DNA of 64,000 nucleotides from Pacificibacter marinus. Lineage in GTDB: Bacteria; Pseudomonadota; Alphaproteobacteria; Rhodobacterales; Rhodobacteraceae. Position 1 is the first letter of the stretch; each line of letters opens with the position of its first letter. The notes beneath the pieces were generated by a model, which saw nothing but the letters and a program-made list of their open reading frames with translations, did no database searches and had not been told where the DNA came from. Position numbers and translations under genes: made by a program. This document shows, piece by piece, positions 19,338 through 28,337 of this stretch. The stretch spans positions 38,279 through 102,278 of the forward strand of contig NZ_JAHKPK010000025.1 in the NCBI RefSeq assembly GCF_018860665.1. The letters are read 5' to 3'.

Positions 19338-20723
19338 GTTGGTTATGATCTCTGGCCCCATCAAAGTCGTCGGCAAGAAGGTCGAGATGATGGGAATATA
19401 TGTGACCAAGATCAAGAACACGAACAAGATCGCAAGGAACGGCAACGCGGCGCGCACAACAGACATCATCGGCATGCCAGCAACACCAGATGTCACGAAG
19501 AGGTTCAGACCCACAGGCGGTGTGATCATGCCAATTTCCATGTTCACCACCATGATGATACCAAGGTGGATCGGGTCCACGCCAAGCTCAATCGCAATCG
19601 GGAACACCAAGGGGGCGACGATGACGATAAGGCCTGATGGCTCCATAAATTGACCACCGATGAGCAAGATCACATTGACCATGACAAGGAACATGATTTT
19701 GCCGAAACCAGCCGAGAGCATCGCTTCTGCGATTTTCTGCGGGATTTGCTCGTCGGTTAAAACATGTTTCAAGATCAAAGCATTGGCGATAATGAACATC
19801 AGCATGATGGTCAGCTTGGCCGCATCAAACAAAGTGTCGCGTGTGTCTTTGTGAAAGAAGGCCGTCACGATGGCTTGTGGCTTTTTCAGCAAGGACACAG
19901 GCTCGTCTGAACCTTTGAGCGGTCCCATATCGCGGTAGACGAATGAGGCCACCAAGAAGGCATAGACGGATGCCACAGCCGCAGCTTCAGTCGGGGTAAA
20001 GATCGCACCAGTGATGCCGGGGATGCCGTAAATTCCGACCATAATGATGACGATCAGCATCAAGCCCCAGAACGCATCTTTGAACGAGGCGATGATTTCC
20101 CCCCAGCCATTCCATTCGCCTTTGGGCAGTTTTTTGATCCGTGCAATGACATAGATGGCGATCATCAACATGGAGCCAGCCAAAAGACCGGGGATCACAC
20201 CCGCAAGGAACATACGGCCGACAGAGACATCCGTGGCAGAGGCGTAGACCACCATTACAATAGAGGGCGGGATCAAGATGCCAAGCGTGCCAGCGTTACA
20301 GATCACGCCTGCGGCGAAGTCTTTGGTATATCCGACTTTTTGCATCGCCGCGATCACGATTGTGCCGATGGCCACAACTGTTGCTGGCGATGATCCAGAC
20401 AGAGCCGCAAAGATCATGCAAGCAAAGACACCCGCAATGGCCAAACCGCCATGCATATGGCCCACACAGGCGATGGAAAAGCGCACGATACGTGTCGCCA
20501 CCCCGCCGGTGGACATGAAACTAGAGGCCAAGATGAAAAACGGGATCGCCAGCAAGGTATAGTGCCCCGCCATAGCTTGGTACAAAGACTGCGCCACGGA
20601 CCCCAAAGAGGTGTCTGAGAACATCAGCAAAAAGACCATGGACGACAGGCCAAGCGATACAGCAATCGGCGCACCGATCAGCAGCAAGCCCAAGACCATT
20701 GAAAAGAGAAAGACGACTTCCAT
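19335..20723 (-). CDS. dctM: TRAP transporter large permease DctM
   Basis: A 462-residue inner-membrane protein with about twelve hydrophobic segments, the ion-coupled transport subunit of a TRAP carrier. Family motifs include LAIPFFILASSFMSTGGVATRIV, an ALSGSSPATVVAIGTIV segment, NAGTLGILIPPSIVMVVYA and the C-terminal ITPPVGLNLFVTSG. It ends a dctP-dctQ-dctM operon; only 5 bp separate it from dctQ. Length is normal to slightly long because of a cytoplasmic loop around residues 260-300. Confidence 0.96.
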   Translation of the reverse strand: MEVVFLFSMVLGLLLIGAPIAVSLGLSSMVFLLMFSDTSLGSVAQSLYQAMAGHYTLLAIPFFILASSFMSTGGVATRIVRFSIACVGHMHGGLAIAGVFACMIFAALSGSSPATVVAIGTIVIAAMQKVGYTKDFAAGVICNAGTLGILIPPSIVMVVYASATDVSVGRMFLAGVIPGLLAGSMLMIAIYVIARIKKLPKGEWNGWGEIIASFKDAFWGLMLIVIIMVGIYGIPGITGAIFTPTEAAAVASVYAFLVASFVYRDMGPLKGSDEPVSLLKKPQAIVTAFFHKDTRDTLFDAAKLTIMLMFIIANALILKHVLTDEQIPQKIAEAMLSAGFGKIMFLVMVNVILLIGGQFMEPSGLIVIVAPLVFPIAIELGVDPIHLGIIMVVNMEIGMITPPVGLNLFVTSGVAGMPMMSVVRAALPFLAILFVFLILVTYIPIISTFLPTTLMGPEIITN

Positions 20724-20728
20724 GTTTA

Positions 20729-21448
20729 TTATTCCTTGTTCAAACCGTCTGAATTCACACCGGCAGCGTTCAAATCCGCCGCCGCGCGTTCAACATCTTC
20801 TTCTGCCTCATGAGACACGATCAGACTCAGTTGCTCGCCTTTGATGATGCGAATGGTGGCTTGCACAACGCGCAACAAAATCAGGCCGCAGCCAAAGGGA
20901 ATGATGAAATAGGGGATGACGCGTGGCAGTTTGTCATATGTATCACCGTAGTTGATTGCGTCTTCCAGCCAACGAAACATTTCCAGCATGGGCACTTGAT
21001 CGGTGATATAAAACGCGCGGTCACGGGTGTTTTCGGTGAACCCAGTGGGGAACCAACGGCCTTCTGTAGGTTGCAATGCTGCGAAAGGCGCCCAGTAATC
21101 CCATGCCCCCTTCATCAACAAAGCCGCATAAATCACACAGGCAAGCGCCGCCAGAATAGCCATGATCCGCTGGCCGCGCTCAGGCAACATATTGGTGACA
21201 GCATCGACCCCAAGATGGGTGTTCTTTTTGAACCCATAGGAAATACCGAGCAGCACGAGCCAAGCGAATAAGATCAAAACAACCTCAAGCCCCCAAATCA
21301 AAGACTGGTTAAACACATATCGCAACACCACGTTAACAAACGTAATCAATGTCATCACGCCCAAGATGCCCGCGATGACATTTTCTTCAAGCGCGTCGAT
21401 AAAACGCCCGATGGCGCTTTGCGGCTTATCGCCAGTTTGATGTGACAT
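20729..21448 (-). CDS. dctQ: TRAP transporter small permease DctQ
   Basis: A 239-residue membrane protein with four hydrophobic segments, starting at MSHQTGDKPQ after a GGGGGA ribosome binding site. The open frame extends further upstream without support. The family core is FVNVVLRYVFNQSLIWGLEV and ISYGFKKNTHLGVD. It carries a longer loop between TM3 and TM4 (about residues 115-190) than most DctQ proteins, as seen in the larger C4-dicarboxylate type. It works with DctM in the cytoplasmic membrane. Confidence 0.94.
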   Translation of the reverse strand: MSHQTGDKPQSAIGRFIDALEENVIAGILGVMTLITFVNVVLRYVFNQSLIWGLEVVLILFAWLVLLGISYGFKKNTHLGVDAVTNMLPERGQRIMAILAALACVIYAALLMKGAWDYWAPFAALQPTEGRWFPTGFTENTRDRAFYITDQVPMLEMFRWLEDAINYGDTYDKLPRVIPYFIIPFGCGLILLRVVQATIRIIKGEQLSLIVSHEAEEDVERAAADLNAAGVNSDGLNKE

Positions 21449-21623
21449 CTGTGTCCCCCACATCTTTGAAAATTGATGGGCCTTTACCCTGCGCCTGACC
21501 CAAATGATCACGCACGGGCATTGTCTATGACACCGGCAAAGGCCGAAACGGTGCCTGAAAATAAGGTAAGTAAAAATGGCCCCAACCGCAAAGTCAGGAC
21601 CATGCACTCGTTACAACTAGGTC

Positions 21624-22625
21624 TTAGTGCTTTGCGTTGATTGCTTGTGCAGCTGCGATATTGTCTGCGCCGACATCAGCTTCGAACTGCGCCCAAACGG
21701 GTTTCATCACGTCGACCCATTCTTGACGTTGTTCATCTGTCAATTCACGAATGACACCACCGGCATCCAAAACCGCTTGACGGTTTTCGGCATCAACATC
21801 GCCAATGGCTGCGTTACGCTCGGCTGTGACTTCTGACATGATCGTGCTCAATTGATCACGAACGTCAGCGTCGAGGCTTTCCCACCAGTCGACAGAGGTC
21901 ACAACCATGTAGTCCAGCAAACCGTGATTGGTTTCTGTGGTCCCGTCTTGCACTTCAAAGAATTTTTGACCGTAGATGTTGGACCAAGTGTTTTGTTGAC
22001 CATCCACAACGCCAGTTTGCAGCGCGCCGTACACTTCTGAGAATGCCATCGGTTGTGGAGAGGCATCGAGCGCTTCCATTTGCGCAACCAACACATCAGA
22101 CGGCTGAACGCGGAACTTGAGACCCGCTGCATCTGCTGGAACGATCAAAGGCTTATTGGCTGAGATTTGTTTCAAACCATTGTGCCAGAATTCAAGACCC
22201 AAAAGACCACGACGCACCATGGTTTGTTTCATTGCTTGACCTGTTTCCGAGTTTTGGAACTCGTCCACCGCATCCATGTTTTTGAACATGAACGGCAAGT
22301 CAAAGATGCGGTATTCTTTGGTAAATGTCTCGAATTTGGACAAAGACGGCGCCGCCATTTGCACATCGCCTTGCAGCATCGCCTCTAACACTTGATCATC
22401 GTTGTACAATGTTGAGTTCGGGTAAACTTCAACACAGGCTTTGCCGTTCATTTCAGCGTTCACACGATCCATGAACAAATTGGCAGCGATGCCCTTTGGG
22501 TGTTTGTCAGTGTTGGTGACGTGGCTGAATTTGATAACCATTTCGCCTGCATCACAAGCCGCCATTGCGGATGTGGCTGTGACGCTCAATGCGAGTGCAG
22601 TTGCTGCTGTTGCGAGAAATTTCAT
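21624..22625 (-). CDS. dctP: TRAP transporter solute-binding protein DctP
   Basis: A 333-residue periplasmic binding protein with a clear signal peptide (MKFLATAATALALSVTATSA, cleavage after AMA). The start is fixed by GGGAGGA upstream. It resembles DctP of Rhodobacter: IKFSHVTNTDKHPKG, VEVYPNSTLYND, GLKFRVQPSDV with the conserved carboxylate-binding arginine, and MAFSEVYGALQTGVVDGQQN. C4-dicarboxylates are the likely ligands. The first gene of dctPQM, it lies about 210 bp from two operator-like palindromes. Confidence 0.94.
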   Translation of the reverse strand: MKFLATAATALALSVTATSAMAACDAGEMVIKFSHVTNTDKHPKGIAANLFMDRVNAEMNGKACVEVYPNSTLYNDDQVLEAMLQGDVQMAAPSLSKFETFTKEYRIFDLPFMFKNMDAVDEFQNSETGQAMKQTMVRRGLLGLEFWHNGLKQISANKPLIVPADAAGLKFRVQPSDVLVAQMEALDASPQPMAFSEVYGALQTGVVDGQQNTWSNIYGQKFFEVQDGTTETNHGLLDYMVVTSVDWWESLDADVRDQLSTIMSEVTAERNAAIGDVDAENRQAVLDAGGVIRELTDEQRQEWVDVMKPVWAQFEADVGADNIAAAQAINAKH

Positions 22626-22837
22626 GGATGTCCTCCCAGACATAAAGTCAAAATCATTGGCCTGCGTAGGATTGCCCCCTTGAATCAGGGCGCTGCCGGC
22701 TCGATGAATAGATGACAGGTCTGTGATGAGCGCAGCAAGGGGAAGTCTCACATTTATAAAAAATCCCTATAAACTCATAAAAATCAGAACATTAACGTTC
22801 GAACAACACGCATAGCTGCCATGCATCAAGCGTCGCC

Positions 22838-22888
22838 TGTGCGGATCGCCACACATCTGTTAGCGGCAACTGTGCGGATTTTCACACA
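22838..22888. promoter_or_regulatory. Tandem 18-bp operator sites upstream of dctP
   Basis: TGTGCGGATCGCCACACA (22838-22855) and TGTGCGGATTTTCACACA (22871-22888) are two copies of the same imperfect palindrome, 33 bp apart start to start, or about three helical turns. They lie 213-263 bp upstream of dctP, just beyond the 3' end of dctD. Spacing and shape match a tandem upstream activating sequence, and DctD is the obvious ligand. In the 342-bp gap 22626-22967 I could not find a sigma-54 -24/-12 element. Confidence 0.72.
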
Positions 22889-22967
22889 GTTGCAATACAT
22901 CCCTTTTGGCGACACAATTTGGGACCGGAACTGTCAGGCGGCGGTTCTTGCCATATCTGTTGACCGC

Positions 22968-24209
22968 TTAACGATACACTTCCGCCTTAATTTCATGTCG
23001 CGTCAACTTATCGTAGAATGTTTTGCGCGGCAGTTTGAGACCCTTTGCAGCTTCGGACGCATTGCCCTTATGACGTTGAAGGGCTGAAATCAGCAAGGAA
23101 CGCTCCACTTGCGCCATTTGCTCGGTCAAGCCCAACTCACCCTCTTGAGGATCGCCGTCCGACAGCCCCATAGCAAAACGCATCGCCGCATTCATCAGAC
23201 TGCGTGCATTGCCGGGCCAGTCTTGGGCCATCAAATTGGCGATGATGTCAGGGGTAATATCTGGCACAGGCAGATTGGTTTGCTCGCAGGCGATATCAAC
23301 GTAGTGGCGAAACAGTACAGGAATGTCTTCGGGACGTTCACGCAGCGGCGGAATGCGGATGACAGCGGCCTCTAGACGGTAAAATAAATCGGCAGAAAAC
23401 GCCCCTGCTTTGGCCAGATCAGACAGATCGGCATAAGACCCCGCAATCAAGCGCGGGCGATCATGGGTTTCCAACAGGTCCAACAAGGCAAATTGCGTGT
23501 TCGATGGCAAAGCGGCCACTTCGTCGATAAACACAGACCCGCCTTCGGCGTCTTCAAAGGCTGCCGTCACCGCAGTTGGTGTCATGGAAGCGCCAGAGAA
23601 TTTCAAAAACGGTGCCAGCGATCCCGCAGACAACAGATGCACAACCTCGGCCATTTTGGCCGTGCCCACGCCCGGTTCGCCTGTGATCAACACATCAGCA
23701 GCAGAACGCGCCACGGCGCGGGCTTCATCACGCAGGCGCTTGGACAAATCAGACGTGCCGCGCAGCAATCGCGCCGCCGCATCCCCAGATTCCACTTGGC
23801 GTTTCAGGCGGCGATTTTCCAACACCAAAGCCCGCGTGCGCAGGGCTTTTTCCACCACGGCCAATAGTTCTTTGGGCGAACAGGGTTTTTCCAAGAAATC
23901 AAACGCCCCGCCAGAAATACCTTTCACCGCCATCGGTATGTCCCCCTCGCCCGTCAGCAAAATCACCGGCAGTTCAGGATCGATGCTTTGCGCATATTCC
24001 AACAGTGCAAACCCGTCTTTGCCGGGCATGCGAATATCGGTGACCACGACGCCTTCGAAATCGCGGACGATATGATCTTTGGCCTCAATGTAAGTCCCCG
24101 CCAAGGTGGGCACGAGATCGGCCAGCTCAAGGGTTTGCCCCAAGGCTTGGCGTACAGACAGATCATCATCGACCAATAACACACGGTCTACAGCATTGGT
24201 GCGTTTCAT
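22968..24209 (-). CDS. dctD: DctD-type response regulator with degenerate AAA+ domain
   Basis: 413 residues: receiver domain (1-120; phosphoacceptor Asp in VVTDIRMPG, conserved Lys in FLEKPC), central AAA+ domain (about 145-355), and Fis-type HTH (ASEAAKGLKLPRKTFYDKL). The AAA+ domain is abnormal. Walker A reads GEPGVGTAKM where GESGTGKE is usual, so its lysine is lost. The sigma-54 contact loop GAFTGA and its surroundings are deleted, and the sensor-I region reads LIAGSYADL. Walker B (GGSVFIDEV) and the arginine-finger region (ADLFYRLEA) remain. It overlaps dctB by 4 bp. It probably acts without classical sigma-54 ATPase activity. Confidence 0.9.
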   Translation of the reverse strand: MKRTNAVDRVLLVDDDLSVRQALGQTLELADLVPTLAGTYIEAKDHIVRDFEGVVVTDIRMPGKDGFALLEYAQSIDPELPVILLTGEGDIPMAVKGISGGAFDFLEKPCSPKELLAVVEKALRTRALVLENRRLKRQVESGDAAARLLRGTSDLSKRLRDEARAVARSAADVLITGEPGVGTAKMAEVVHLLSAGSLAPFLKFSGASMTPTAVTAAFEDAEGGSVFIDEVAALPSNTQFALLDLLETHDRPRLIAGSYADLSDLAKAGAFSADLFYRLEAAVIRIPPLRERPEDIPVLFRHYVDIACEQTNLPVPDITPDIIANLMAQDWPGNARSLMNAAMRFAMGLSDGDPQEGELGLTEQMAQVERSLLISALQRHKGNASEAAKGLKLPRKTFYDKLTRHEIKAEVYR

Positions 24210-26029
24210 AATAAGGCCTCCTCAGCAGCGTTAGGGGGTTTTGCCGCGGGCAATTCGATCACAAAAGACGCGCCGCCCGTCGCCGCATTGGCACCCCGAA
24301 TATTGCCGCCAAAACTTTGGATCAAACCATAGGAAATCGATAGGCCAAGCCCCATGCCTTGAGCGGCACCGACATGTTTGGTCGTATAAAACGGCTCGAA
24401 CATTTTTTCAGGCTCCGAAATCCCCGGCCCCGTGTCACTGATGCACAGGCGCACAGGATCGCCGATCTGGCCTGAGGGAGTAATGGCAATGGTGATGCGC
24501 CTGACATCGCTATCTGCCATGGCATCCACAGCGTTTGAAACAAGGTTCATCACCACCTGCTGCAAACGCACATCCCCCCCGCGCACCCATGCACGCGGCT
24601 CAGGCACCCAATCGACGGTGACACCCGCGCCAGTAATTTTACCTGTGGTCATTTCCAAAGCGGCGTCAACGACGGCACTGAGATCGACATCGGAAATAGC
24701 TTCATTTTCTTGGCGCGCGAACGCCCGCAGGTTTTTGATAATCCGCCCCATGCGCCGCGACAATTCGGCGATACGCCCAAGGTTTTCGCCCGCTTTATCC
24801 GCATTGCCACGTTCCAAAAACAGTTGCGCGTTTTCAGAAAAGCTGCGGATGGCCATAAGCGGCTGGTTCAACTCATGCGAAATTCCTGCCGACATTTCGC
24901 CCAGCGCCGACAGCTTTCCGGCTTGCACCAAATCGGCTTGGGCCCGTTTCAGGCGCGCCTCGGCTTCTTCACGCTCTGACACTTCGCGCATCAAATCTCG
25001 GTTGGCGATTTCCAGATCAGCGGTGCGCGTGGCGACACGGGCCTCAAGGCGGGCATTGGCCTCGGACAGGGTGCGTCTGCGTTCGGTGGCCAGCACCAAA
25101 AACGCGCCAAAGGCCAAAGCAATCGCCGCCACCAACCCCGCTTGCAATCCCGCTATCGCGCGCACAGGGGCCAGATCATACAATAGTTCGCCGGTCATAT
25201 CGATCACGGGCAAAGGCTGGCGGATGTGCAAAACACTGGCGGGGATATACGGCCCAGCCTGCATAGACCAAATATCATGACCAGAAATCACCCGTTTGCG
25301 CATCACGGGAAAAGCGCCCGCACTGCCCCCTGCCAAAATCAATTCCGTGCGATTGGACACAAAAATCACATCCGCCCTGTCAGTGAAATAGACCGCAAAA
25401 GGATCAGCCGGCCAACCCCATTCAATCGATTCCATGTCGACACTGACCAAAACAGCGCCCAGCGCCGCGCCCCCCGGTTTGAACACAGGGGCAGCATAGA
25501 CAAAGCGACGCGCGCCATCGGTATCGACAAAATGCGCCACGCCCAGCGCGCCGTTCATCGCGCGCTCAAAGGCGGCACGCGCCCCATGGGGCAGCTTCCC
25601 CCCTTGAGAGGCCGCAAGCACGACACCGGATTTGGACACCAACATTAAGGCTTGCGATCCAGTTTTGTCTGCCATGCTTTGCAGCAAAAGCGCAGTAGAC
25701 GTCTGTTTTTGATATAAAATGTCATCCGCAGCATCGCTTTGCAGCACCAAAGACAAAACGGTGGGATGTTCGGCGATAAACACTGACAGCTCACGGTAAC
25801 GCCCCAAACCACTGCGCAGCCGGTCGGTGGACAGAGCCAAATCCGCGCGCGCACGCGCGGCGGCCTGATCCAGTGCTGCGCGAAAGGCCAAAGCATAAAC
25901 GCCTGCGCCAATCATGGCGACCACCAGCACGAGACTACAGACCTCGATCAAACGCCGTCTTAAAGCGCGGGAGGGCAGATCATCTATCTGCGGCGAATGT
26001 GGTGCAAAGGTGTTCATAGGGACGCACAT
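24206..26029 (-). CDS. dctB: DctB-type sensor histidine kinase
   Basis: A 607-residue membrane kinase. The start MCVPMNTF is chosen for the AGGAG six bases upstream; the frame is open further. Layout: TM1 (about 35-57), periplasmic sensor of dCache type (about 60-295), TM2 (about 300-320), coiled coil, HisKA with phospho-His in ISHELNQPLMAIRSF, and HATPase with LVSNAVDAM, ISDTGPGI and GMGLGLSIS. It should sense periplasmic C4-dicarboxylates and phosphorylate DctD, encoded in the overlapping gene. Confidence 0.93.
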   Translation of the reverse strand: MCVPMNTFAPHSPQIDDLPSRALRRRLIEVCSLVLVVAMIGAGVYALAFRAALDQAAARARADLALSTDRLRSGLGRYRELSVFIAEHPTVLSLVLQSDAADDILYQKQTSTALLLQSMADKTGSQALMLVSKSGVVLAASQGGKLPHGARAAFERAMNGALGVAHFVDTDGARRFVYAAPVFKPGGAALGAVLVSVDMESIEWGWPADPFAVYFTDRADVIFVSNRTELILAGGSAGAFPVMRKRVISGHDIWSMQAGPYIPASVLHIRQPLPVIDMTGELLYDLAPVRAIAGLQAGLVAAIALAFGAFLVLATERRRTLSEANARLEARVATRTADLEIANRDLMREVSEREEAEARLKRAQADLVQAGKLSALGEMSAGISHELNQPLMAIRSFSENAQLFLERGNADKAGENLGRIAELSRRMGRIIKNLRAFARQENEAISDVDLSAVVDAALEMTTGKITGAGVTVDWVPEPRAWVRGGDVRLQQVVMNLVSNAVDAMADSDVRRITIAITPSGQIGDPVRLCISDTGPGISEPEKMFEPFYTTKHVGAAQGMGLGLSISYGLIQSFGGNIRGANAATGGASFVIELPAAKPPNAAEEALL

Positions 26030-26141
26030 TAGAAACTCCTGCTTGCAAAGCAAAGCACCAAGCAGCACCTTCGCAATGTCTTTCAAAGACCAATTTATGA
26101 TTTGCACATCATAACCGCCCCAAACTGATAGAGACTTTGCG

Positions 26142-27347
26142 ATGAAAACCATTCTTCAAGACCCGCAATGCCAAACATTCGTACAAGACCCTTATAAGTT
26201 TTATGACACACTGCGCGACTTAGGCCCTATCGCCTATTGGCAGGATTTAGACCTACCTGTGATTGCCTCTTACGACGGGGTGACCATGGGGTTGCGGGAT
26301 CGACGGTTTGGGCGTGAGGCCCCAGAGGGGTTTCGCCCAGTGCATCCTGAGCATCTACGCGCTTTCTATGATGTGGATGATCACTCTATGCTGGAACTGG
26401 AAGGTGATCGTCACAAGCGTTTGCGGGGGCTGGTGTTACGGGCCTTTACCTCTCGACGGATCAAAGAGCTTGCGCCTGAGATCACCCAGACCTGTCATGA
26501 CTTGATCGACGCCTTCCCCGATAAGCACAAGGGTGAAGGTTTCGATCTGCTGCAGGCCTATGCCACCCCCCTGCCCATTCGCATTATTTCCAAACTTTTG
26601 GGCGTGCCCGAGGATATGGGCGATCAATTGCTGGCATGGTCTAACGCTATGGTCGCGGTTTATACGCCGAACTGTACCATCCTGACACAAATCGCTGCGT
26701 CGGATGCGGCCTCGGCGTTTTCAGACTTTATGCGCAGCTATATCGACAAGCGCCGCCTCAGCCCCGCTGATGATCTGATCACGCATCTTATTGCGGCCGA
26801 GCAAGATGGCGACAAGCTATCTACAGATGAATTGATCGCCACCTGTATCTTGCTGTTGAATGCAGGACATGAGGCCACGGTTCACTCTATCGGCATCGCT
26901 GTGAAAACCTTGCTAGAGCAGCAGACCCCACACGACATGCTGAGTGAGCCTGCGATTGATGGCACTGTAGAAGAGATCCTGCGCTATGATCCCCCCCTCC
27001 ATCTGTTCCAGCGTTGGGTGAATGAGGACACAACATTTTTGGGACAAGACTTTAAAAAAGGTGACAAAATCGGTCTTTTGCTAGGGGCCGCCAATCGTGA
27101 CGATGATGCTTGGGATGGTCCCCATGTCTTTGACCCCACCCGTAAAGTGAAACAAAACACCGCTTTTGGTGGCGGCATCCATTTCTGTGTCGGCGCGCCC
27201 CTTGCGCGGCTTGAAATGCGCATCGCCCTGCAAGTCTTGTTTGATCGCTGTCCTGATCTGCGACTGACCTCTGCCCCCCGTTATGCCAACACATGGCATT
27301 TTCATGGGCTTGAGAGGTTGATGGTTACGCGTGCTTGCTTAATATAA
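26142..27347 (+). CDS. Cytochrome P450
   Basis: A 401-residue soluble bacterial P450. The heme-thiolate motif is FGGGIHFCVGAPLARLEM, the K-helix ExxR is EEILRYDPP, and the I-helix reads LLNAGHEATVHSIG, with Ala-Gly-His-Glu-Ala before Thr-Val. Length is standard for a class I enzyme that needs a ferredoxin and reductase; neither is encoded nearby. It diverges from dctB across 112 bp. The substrate is unknown. It lies within the block that splits the trp genes and is probably accessory. Confidence 0.94.
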   Translation: MKTILQDPQCQTFVQDPYKFYDTLRDLGPIAYWQDLDLPVIASYDGVTMGLRDRRFGREAPEGFRPVHPEHLRAFYDVDDHSMLELEGDRHKRLRGLVLRAFTSRRIKELAPEITQTCHDLIDAFPDKHKGEGFDLLQAYATPLPIRIISKLLGVPEDMGDQLLAWSNAMVAVYTPNCTILTQIAASDAASAFSDFMRSYIDKRRLSPADDLITHLIAAEQDGDKLSTDELIATCILLLNAGHEATVHSIGIAVKTLLEQQTPHDMLSEPAIDGTVEEILRYDPPLHLFQRWVNEDTTFLGQDFKKGDKIGLLLGAANRDDDAWDGPHVFDPTRKVKQNTAFGGGIHFCVGAPLARLEMRIALQVLFDRCPDLRLTSAPRYANTWHFHGLERLMVTRACLI

Positions 27348-27376
27348 ATAGTACAGGGGAAATGAGCCGTTCTGAT

Positions 27377-28099
27377 TTATTGACTACCCATGATCCTAGG
27401 GTTGATTTCACACTCAAATCTTGTGTTGTATTCAGCCGAAGAAAATGTTGCGCCAACATTACAGAGCGCTTTGATCATCTGATCTCTTGGTTTTCGAAAT
27501 CCAACGCTATCAGTATAGTTATCATTCCAACGCACGAGGACATTGTCGAGAAACGTTAGGTTATTTGCATCTCTCTCATTTAAAATTCGGCTGAACTCCC
27601 TAAGCTCCGTTAGGCCTGAATCCTCGCCCATGTAGTAATAATGACGAACGAGACTCTTATTGAAATCCATAATCGAGCCTACGTCAGAGCTATCATAGAG
27701 CAAGAAGCTCAGAGCAGGAATTTCATAATGGGAAAGATTAGGATTGGGATTATCGATATTATTGGCAATCGACCACAACATATCACTGTGACACGTCATT
27801 GTATCCAGTAGTTCAAGTATAGTGCTGCGCCCGTATGGATCCTGATGTTTACAGCGTCCAATCCATTCCCGAACGTCCGAAATTTCTTGGGTATTATCAA
27901 AAGCACCGCAGAAATTTACTTTAAAATCATCTTTATTACATCTCACGCCTGCCATGCCCATGTAGCGACCAAACTCATCTTTAGGAATATCAATCGCTGT
28001 TGGATAAGGTGTCGTATTGCACGAAACACAATCCTCATCAGCCGCGACACCAGTCGCAAAAACGAAAATCAGTCCAATCAAGCTCATTTTTTTCAACAT
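27377..28099 (-). CDS. AT-rich orphan secreted protein
   Basis: A 240-residue protein starting at MLKKMSLIGLIF after a GGGAAG ribosome binding site. It has a signal peptide (cleavage near VAADED) and seven cysteines in the mature part (DCVSCN, GVRCNK, NFCGAF, GRCKHQ, TMTCHSD, ALCNV, FECEIN), suggesting a disulfide-bonded periplasmic or secreted protein. I recognise no domain. Its base composition is visibly AT-richer than both neighbours, which fits recent acquisition. It faces the P450 gene tail to tail with 29 bp between them. Confidence 0.7.
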   Translation of the reverse strand: MLKKMSLIGLIFVFATGVAADEDCVSCNTTPYPTAIDIPKDEFGRYMGMAGVRCNKDDFKVNFCGAFDNTQEISDVREWIGRCKHQDPYGRSTILELLDTMTCHSDMLWSIANNIDNPNPNLSHYEIPALSFLLYDSSDVGSIMDFNKSLVRHYYYMGEDSGLTELREFSRILNERDANNLTFLDNVLVRWNDNYTDSVGFRKPRDQMIKALCNVGATFSSAEYNTRFECEINPRIMGSQ

Positions 28100-28337
28100 C
28101 ACGACTTCCCTAAACCGACATTCCCCAAATGGTGCCATTTGACGTGAGAATTGCTTGAAACTGGCCGCGTGACAAGCCTTTTGCGCGCCAAGCGGCTCTG
28201 CGGTCACGCGGGCTGCTGGGACAGGGCGGATTAGGCCTTTCCCTTCGGAAGCCTCTCTTGAAGCGTCCTCTTGAAGCTCACTGCGCTCACCGCTACACAC
28301 TTATCCAACATATCTCACAACCAAGTAGGCTTTCCCC

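Noticed and set aside
22626-22837. A sigma-54 (-24/-12) promoter for dctP
   Set aside because: No TGGCAC-N5-TTGC-like element was found on the minus strand; the nearest GCAA at about 22734 lacks the partner half.
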